Below, piece by piece: positions 57,384 through 64,000 of a stretch of DNA of 64,000 nucleotides. The notes below the pieces were generated by a model, which was given only the letters and a program-made list of their open reading frames with translations, was not told the DNA's origin and did no database searches. The stretch spans positions 28,439,675 through 28,503,674 of the forward strand of contig NC_052668.1 in the NCBI RefSeq assembly GCF_016802725.1. Reading direction: 5' to 3'. Numbering within the stretch: position 1 is the stretch's first letter; each line of letters begins with the position of its first letter. The translations under genes and the position numbers were made by a program. Origin of the DNA: Solenopsis invicta. Lineage: Eukaryota; Arthropoda; Insecta; Hymenoptera; Formicidae.

Positions 57384-57893
57384 GTGCTAGTAATAAGCTT
57401 TATAAAAAAAGCTCATATACATATTTTACCTAATTTCAATACTTTCGTCGTTATTATAGAAAAACTGTTTTGCGTCAAAAGAGTTTTTGACACAAAACAG
57501 TTTTTCTACAATACATATAGAACGCGTGGGCTCTGCCCCTCCCGCTGCGTCCCCCCCCGTATTTTTTCTAACCCAACCCACTTTGTTTCAGGTCCACTAA
57601 GACGGGGTGGATGCGGGAGGGGGTGGGCCATAATTTCAAATCTAATATCGCAACGTCAATTAGATATCCTTGGTCAAATTACAATTAAAATAGGGTTAGG
57701 TTGGGTTAAAAAAATACGGGGGGGTGCGGGGGTGGAGCGGAGCCCCTCCCCCGCCCGAGCATTTTTCATACAAAACTACTAAAAATAAAAAAAATTATTT
57801 TAAAACAGTTTTTCTACTATAATGAATACAGTATTGAAGTTAGATAAAAAAATGTATATAATCTTTTTTATACATACTACTAGCTTCATTTTT
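57384..57893. mobile_element. MITE with long inverted repeats and GC-rich centre
   Basis: Left 57384-57475 and right 57800-57893 are inverted (CTAGTAATA with its near-complement, ATTTCAATACT with AGTATTGAAGT, GAAAAACTGTTTT with AAAACAGTTTTTC). A second hairpin at 57458-57510 repeats GAAAAACTGTTTTG inversely. Inner arms CCCCCGTATTTTTTC and AAAAAATACGGGGG, and CCCCTCCCGC with its near-complement, flank a GGGTTAGGTTGGGTT motif common in ant genomes. Non-coding. Confidence 0.65.
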
Positions 57894-58718
57894 TGTTTGA
57901 CACATTTTTTCGTAAAATGAATATTTAGTGAAATAATTAAGAAAAACTATTTTTTCTTTCTCTGATAATATATTTTAATAAAAAGTGAACATTACTCAAA
58001 ACTTTTTGTATGTCACTCAGTACCTTCCCATTGATAACATATGTCAAGGTCAAGGTTGTCAGAGGCTGCTCCCTTTTTGAAAAGGTTTACCGAATATTAA
58101 ATTGGACGCCAACAAACAATTCATTATTCTGCAAAGTAAAATAATATTAAGTTAAGTTTATTACAAAAAAACTATAAAAAAAATAATATATAATTTAATT
58201 AAAATTATAATCATTCATTCTTTCACTCTTATGTTATCATTTCATAAACTAGGTGCATATTTTAAATATAAAATCAGCAATGGCAAAGAACACTTGTCAG
58301 CAAGAGATACAGGATAACATAGTAAATTATTTCACCTTTATTTGTCATTGACAAATAATAAGAATGAACGATTAACAGTATTACATTGTATCATCCAATA
58401 TCTTGTGCTGGAAAATGTCCAAAAATATTAATATTATTTTAATTACTCTAGTTTCTGGAAGATCGTATCTATATTTAAAAAAAGACAATCGTAATTATTT
58501 AATAAATTATTTCTCTTTTATTATATGCAGGTACATTTTGCTGCAGAGATGTAGAAAAAACGAACTGATATGCGAAAATTAAAACTATACGCGATTCCCA
58601 AAATATTTGGTTATTTTTAAAAAAAAGAAAAACAAATAAATGTTAAAAATAATGTCACACAAGTATTAACTGAAAACAAAATAAACATAAATACCGAATT
58701 TGCTGAATTGTATCATAC
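57894..58718. other. AT-rich stretch before the P-type relic
   Basis: No complete gene or RNA seen. It could hold the lost 5' part of the P-type element (a THAP domain would be expected there), but I cannot find one. GATAACATATGTCAAGGTCA at 58035 has a relative at 24597. Confidence 0.4.
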
Positions 58719-61249
58719 CTGTTGACGACATTCTAGTTGAACATGTTGGCGACGTGCAAAAACAGGAATTCCAGGTTAGTATTAAAATGATAAAGCTTAT
58801 AACAAGATAACATTATCATGTACGTACAACTATAATATAACTTTTAGGCAATTAATAATATATCTGGATCTGTTAAAACATATTAGCCTGTCGACGACAT
58901 TCAATTGGATGAACATGTTGGCGATGTGCAAAAACAGAAACTCCCCTTAAAATTAGAATAATTCAATATAAGAAGAAAACGTATTTACATTGCAAAATAT
59001 TTACAATGTGAAATAATAACTTTTAGGTGATTAATAATGCACGTAAATTATCAACAATAAGTTCACTTTTGTGTTCAACTGAATGTAAAGAGAAACAAGA
59101 AAAACGAAATAAGAAATTAAAGGATTTTATCCAAAGGCAACAAATAAATATTGTTCAAATGCGAAGAAAAATGAAAGCTTTGAGATTTTCTCTACATGCT
59201 TATAAAAATAAAAAAAGCGATAAAAAAAATGATAAATATAAAAATACTTTAAAGTCAGTATTTACAGATTGTCAAATTAAAGCCTTGTTAAAAAAAAAAC
59301 CGAAACAATTAGGTTTGGTCACATGAAACAATTAAATATGCTTTGCAATTAAAATTTATTTGTGGCGCAAATGGATATATGGCTTCTTCGTCGTGGACTG
59401 CCACTTCCAAGTATACGAACATTACAAAGAAAATTAGAAGATTTTCAGTTTGAACCTGGAATTTCAGAAGTTCTGTTTGAATTTAAAAAAAAAAGAAATT
59501 TTATCTTAAAAATGAGAATGACAGAATGTGGATTAGTATTAGATGAAATGTCCATCACCCCAAAAATCTTACAATTCTTCAACTGGATCAGAAATAGGTA
59601 ACATAACGTTTTCTAATGATAATGATATTACTACGCATGCAATAGTTTTTATGCTTGTTGGGATTTCTGATCGATGAAAACATGTGGTGGGGCATCATTT
59701 TACAGATAATAAATTTAACAGTAACGTATTAAAAGAAATAATATTTCAGATCATAAACAAAGATGAGGGAATAGGGTACCACGTGAATTTTATCACATCA
59801 GCCATGGGCCCTGGAAATATAGGATTATGGAAATTATTGGGTATAAGTAACGGTAGATATAGTGAAATTGTAAATTATATTGTACATCCATTTGGTGAAA
59901 GTCGATATTTATTTATTATTGCTAACCCACCACACGTTTACAAAAACCTCAAACAGGCCTTAATTAATAATGAAATTATTACAATTCCTAATAATATAGT
60001 AATTAAATATAATTTACCTTCGAATCAAGTACAATTAAAACATTTCAATGATTCAATAAATATTCATGAATCAGAACTTTTGTTAACACCTAGATCAAGT
60101 GCAGATGATATACGTTGCAATAATTTTAATAAAATGAAGGTAAAAATAAGGTTAAAAATATGTTTTCTAATGAAGTAAGCAGTTCTTTACAATTGTTAGC
60201 GGATGAAAATAAACAATTGGAATACATTACAACTGCGTGGTTTGTAAAAATTATTCATAAGTGGTTTACCCTTGTCACATCAAGATGTTGCAGTGTAACA
60301 CTGGGTACAAAAAATGAAAATGCATACAATGCAAGTTTCGATTTTTTAAATTAAATTATTACTATTTTCACTACATTAGAAATAGGTAAAAGCCAATTCA
60401 AGCCAGTACAAAGGAGTATAATAATTAGCACAAAGTCAGTTATTGATTTAAGTGAATTTCTTATAACAAAAAGAAATTTTAAGTTTGTTTTAACCGTCTC
60501 GTTTCACACAAGACTGTATGGAAAATCTATTTTCTGAAATCAGGTAAAAAGATGTAATTCCCGAACCGCTACCAGTTTTCAAATGATTTGAAATTAATTT
60601 CTGTTGCATTATATATGGATATACAAAAAATACCAGTTATAACAGTGATAAGACATTTTTTTCAGGATTTATTGAATATTTGTCCGAAACAAAGCAGAAA
60701 AAGAAATGTGAATTGGACATCGATGTTACTTTAAATAATGTGAGCTATAATGACAAAAAACCACCATTCAATAAAAAATCAGTAGTAAAGTATTTATCAA
60801 GTTTGGAATTAAATAGTTTGTATAATATTGCAGGATATATTATTCAATCAATAAAGAAAACATGCAGAACATGTGATGATTGCTTGCAATCAATAGGATC
60901 GAAAACTGCATTGTCATATACATTTATTAAATTTGTTCAATTAAAATGTTATTCAAACAATACCTTATTTATTGTTAATATTAAAACGTTCCAATTTTTT
61001 ATAAAACTTGAACAAATGTTTCGTCATTATAGTAATTATTTTAATAGCATAAAAAAAGTTAACCATAAATTATTTTTATTTAAAAAGTTTTGTGAAATTG
61101 AAGCGAATCACATATTAGATTGTCATAAATTATATGCAAAAATGGTTACAAGATTTGCCGTATTTAGGTTAAAAATTTGTCATAAAAGATATATTGCCAA
61201 AAAATGTAAAATCTATGACTCAAAATCCATGGCTATGCATAGCATTTGA
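58719..61249 (+). pseudogene. P-element-type transposase relic
   Basis: Pieces in two or three plus frames. A coiled, lysine-rich part (59027-59326) is followed by LPLPSIRTLQRKLEDFQFEP and VLDEMSI (59362-59601), which holds the first catalytic Asp. Then come VGHHFTDN, KDEGIGYHVNFITSAMGPGN and ANPPHVYKNLKQAL (59684-60178), then GYIIQSIKKTCRTCDDC near the C-terminus (60680-61249). In TSAMG an Ala sits where the family normally has Asp. There are multiple stops and frameshifts. Two short similar exon-like blocks (58720-58775 and 58885-58940, both with GACGACATTC and GAACATGTTGGCGA) precede the body. No terminal repeats or 8-bp duplication were found. Not functional. Confidence 0.75.
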
Positions 61250-61261
61250 GTCATAGATTTA
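61207..61261. repeat. Small perfect hairpin at the end of the P-type relic
   Basis: AAATCTATGACTCAAA (61209-61224) and TTTGAGTCATAGATTT (61245-61260) pair over 16 bases. The 20-nt interior contains GCTATGCATAGC, itself a palindrome. Confidence 0.8.
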
Positions 61262-64000
61262 ATATATTTTATATTTACATATGTTTTTTAAATAAATTTT
61301 AAAAACATTTAAAAATATTAATATATTTTTTCTTTTTTTATATACCTGAATTAAAAAATAACATAAATATAGGTAAATAAACAAATATTTTGCTCGGTAT
61401 TGTTTTCTACAATTTCCGTATAAATATAGGTATTCGAATAGAAGCAGGAATTGACAAGAAATCAAAACTGGCGGACCAATCAAAACTGGCTGTTTCGTGT
61501 CGCGACTTTGATTAGAGGGTCTCTAATTTCTAATCTGAAGATCCGGATTGCCCAATCAAGGCAAGAGTTTCAGAAATCGGGACCAAGCGGGGCAAAGACG
61601 CGGCAATTCAGAAATTTATGAATAAAGGTTCTGAAGGGCTTTCAACCACTTGTTATTCCGTTCTCAATATTAATTGGCGTTGACAGTGTCAGAGCATTCT
61701 CTCTTTCTGCCGTGCCTCCGCGAGCCGTGAAAACGTAAGTTCGCCTATACGCAAAAAGACAGCGTCTCTATCTAAAATACGGGCTCAGAGCGAAATACTC
61801 TCCTGAGCCAACGCTGGCGATACAAAGTGTATTAACAAAGATTAATTTCAATTTACTTCACAAATTTGTTGCGTAGCTATGGATTGTTAATTTGAAACTT
61901 TTACTTGAAGCGATTATCCATTTCCTACAAAGATTTACATTCGATGGAAAATTAAATACGTGTCCCATTTTTTTATCTGTACTACAACATATTGTATTAA
62001 AGGTTCGTCAAAATCGAAGAGGTCAAAATCAATTATTTTAAATAACACAGTTATTTAAAATATTTTATTTTTAATTTTGCATATAATTATATAAATACAT
62101 ACCTAGCATCACTATTTTTATACTATTACTATTGTATTTATTGTTACTATTACATTACATTAATAATTCTATGAATTTGACTTTTTGAACTTTCGAAGTT
62201 TCAAATGTCGATGTTTTCACTAGCTAAATGTTAGCTTATGTTTTCACTAAATCTACACCTAAACCGGTTTTAAAACGTAGACTCTACGAAAAGGATAGAG
62301 CCGGCAGGTAAAGCCGGGAGGAATTCTTTTCACACATTGTACAGCACATTTAGCCATTATATTCGTAGACGAATATATGTAATACTGTTTCCTGTGTCAC
62401 TACTACATCGCAATTGTCACGTTCAAATACACGCGACATACACACAACGCATTGACACATGAAGAAGAAAAATCAAAGGAAACGTAAAATTATATCAAAA
62501 CAAATAAATTACATCGTACATTTGTCATGTTAACATTAATTTTTTGACAATAGCATTAAAATAAAAATAGAAACAAGTTTTGTAAGTAACAAAAAATGTC
62601 ATGCAAAAGTCAAATTTAAACATTAAAAATAAGAATATGAATAAGGAACATTATCGCAGTAAACAAACAGAAAATAAATCTGCGTAATCATCTAAAACAA
62701 ATAATAAATTCGGAAATTTTATATTTTGATACTACGATGTTTAAGGAATATTTTAGTATAAGATCTTTGCGAGCACTAAATTCTTTGACGATCTGACGAT
62801 GATAAAGCGCGGAACAAAATGTCTTGTCAGATTTTTTTTCTGTCACACACACAATTATAAAACTATGTTTATAAATGATTCAATTTTGTCTACTCGATTA
62901 TTTTTTGGAAAAAGATCTCCATTGTTTTGTAGTGTAGTGCTATTTTTAATTTTGAACACAAATATTCACTGAACAAAGTAACATCTTTTTAACATTTAAA
63001 AGAATATTTTTCGCAATGCGAAGGTGGTTAAAAATATTGAAATTAATAGGATAGACCATCTTTCTTTTTACATTAAAAGAATATTTATTTTAATAGTGTT
63101 AAAAATGTCTTAATATTAAATAAAATAAAAATAAGTATGAACGCAAAAGCATTTAAAATTTGCGTTAAGGGTAATTTAAGTTAAATTAAAAAATAATTTC
63201 GAAGAGTATTATATGTGTATATAAAATTAGAGTGTAAAAATTTTAAACGTTAGCTTGTTCTGAATAATCAATTTTAATATGGATCGTCAAAAGGTAGTTT
63301 TATTGCTTTCTTGAAGTTTGTTTGAAACTTTTGCTATGTTAAAAAATAATGATATTCTTTATAGGTACGTATAATTTGTAGGAAGAGCGATATTCAAAAA
63401 ATAATTGTATTTAATGTTAATATCTTTCTACACCTGTTTCCTATGCTAGATACGTACCTAAGCGACTTGTATGTGCGTATTTAATTATAGCGCAAAAACG
63501 GTATTTACAAATTTGATAAAAAAAAGAGGATTGTAGATAAATATATACGAATTACCTATAACAGAGAAAATGGGGAATACTAAGTCAAATATTGATCATA
63601 AATCTTTTGAAAAATTAGAATTACACAGATCTACAAAATTAGGGGTGGGGGAGGGGGGTATCTTGTGCTTTAAACTTTGAATGACGTTTCTATAGGATTT
63701 TGATGCGCTGAATACGACTATGTTGTTCGTTTTTTTCCATTATCCTGTATTTTTAAAATAATTGCAGAAAACTTTCCAAAAAAAACTTGGCTTTTTTATG
63801 AATTTTTTCTGGCTAAAGAAAAAATGATAGCAAGGTCAGCTTTACGGCATTTTACGCAGAAATGTTCCCACAACGCAGAAAATATTTTTTTGCAACTTAT
63901 AAAAATGTTTTATGCAAACCATAAACAAAAACTTTGAAAAAATTGTAAAATAATGATAAATTTTAAAATATAAAACCAAGTAATTTAAGGGGAGATATAC
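61262..64000. other. AT-rich non-coding region; possible upstream exon near 61735
   Basis: No protein-coding gene, tRNA or mobile element is supported. 61490-61830 is less AT-rich and includes a strong donor GTAAGT at 61735-61740 after CCGCGAGCCGTGAAAAC. It could be a non-coding first exon and promoter of a plus-strand gene beyond 64000, but nothing else confirms it. 62280-62330 has a GC-richer patch (GAGCCGGCAGGTAAAGCCGG). The rest is plain. Confidence 0.35.

Noticed and set aside
57381..57782. 133-codon plus-strand frame across the GC-rich MITE
   Set aside because: It spans nested inverted repeats and homopolymers with no protein motif.
61259..61483. 74-codon minus-strand frame
   Set aside because: Composition is Tyr/Leu/Lys-rich, as expected from AT-rich non-coding DNA; no motifs.

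Overview
The window looks like a piece of an AT-rich insect nuclear genome, most likely an ant or another hymenopteran. The evidence is spliced genes with short GT-AG exons, a tandem array of M1 aminopeptidases (aminopeptidase N type), mariner, piggyBac, P-like and Jockey-type elements, and a Gypsy/Ty3 element carrying a chuvirus-like glycoprotein gene. The species itself cannot be read from the sequence. I see no CRISPR array, prokaryotic operon or rRNA operon.

Layout. 1-2184 is a broken aminopeptidase copy on the minus strand (copy A). Its intron block, 2185-12471, is split by an 8.1 kb TTAA-flanked composite insertion (3331-11442). That insertion consists of a MITE-like end, an element with GACGTCC iterons and a 5S-rRNA-like module, and a nested 5.7 kb Jockey-type LINE (5332-11044). 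13130-14058 is a DDE/SWIM transposase relic. 15353-34854 (minus) is the one aminopeptidase gene that can be reconstructed without a break (copy B): 11 exons with consistent splice phases give 905 codons plus a stop. Its 8.7 kb first intron holds two mariners, a deleted piggyBac and a second 5S-bearing iteron element. 36870-40600 is a third, decayed aminopeptidase copy (copy C). A and C share the same missing exons, so one derives from the other.

42777-56765 is a ~14 kb Gypsy/Ty3 retroelement. It has a 2.43 kb 5' LTR with sixteen 52-bp repeats, a tRNA-Pro-type primer site, gag with six CCHC knuckles, and a gag/pol overlap with a textbook -1 frameshift cassette. Pol follows (protease, RT, RNase H, a long linker with a macro-like domain, integrase), then an env-like glycoprotein and a 3' LTR that is truncated and has only three 52-bp repeats. 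Stops, frameshifts and a 3'-truncated mariner inside RNase H make it defective. Downstream lie a hexamer microsatellite, two large palindromes/MITEs, a P-element-type transposase relic (58719-61249) and 2.7 kb of AT-rich DNA with no recognisable gene.

The aminopeptidase array and its transposons inform each other. Because the intron block exists in three paralogous copies, empty sites are visible inside the window, and these fix the TTAA target duplications of two insertions. The candidate for unusual biology is the env-bearing Gypsy element; the candidate for unusual host biology is the intact aminopeptidase, whose GAMEN exopeptidase motif is altered although its zinc site is kept.
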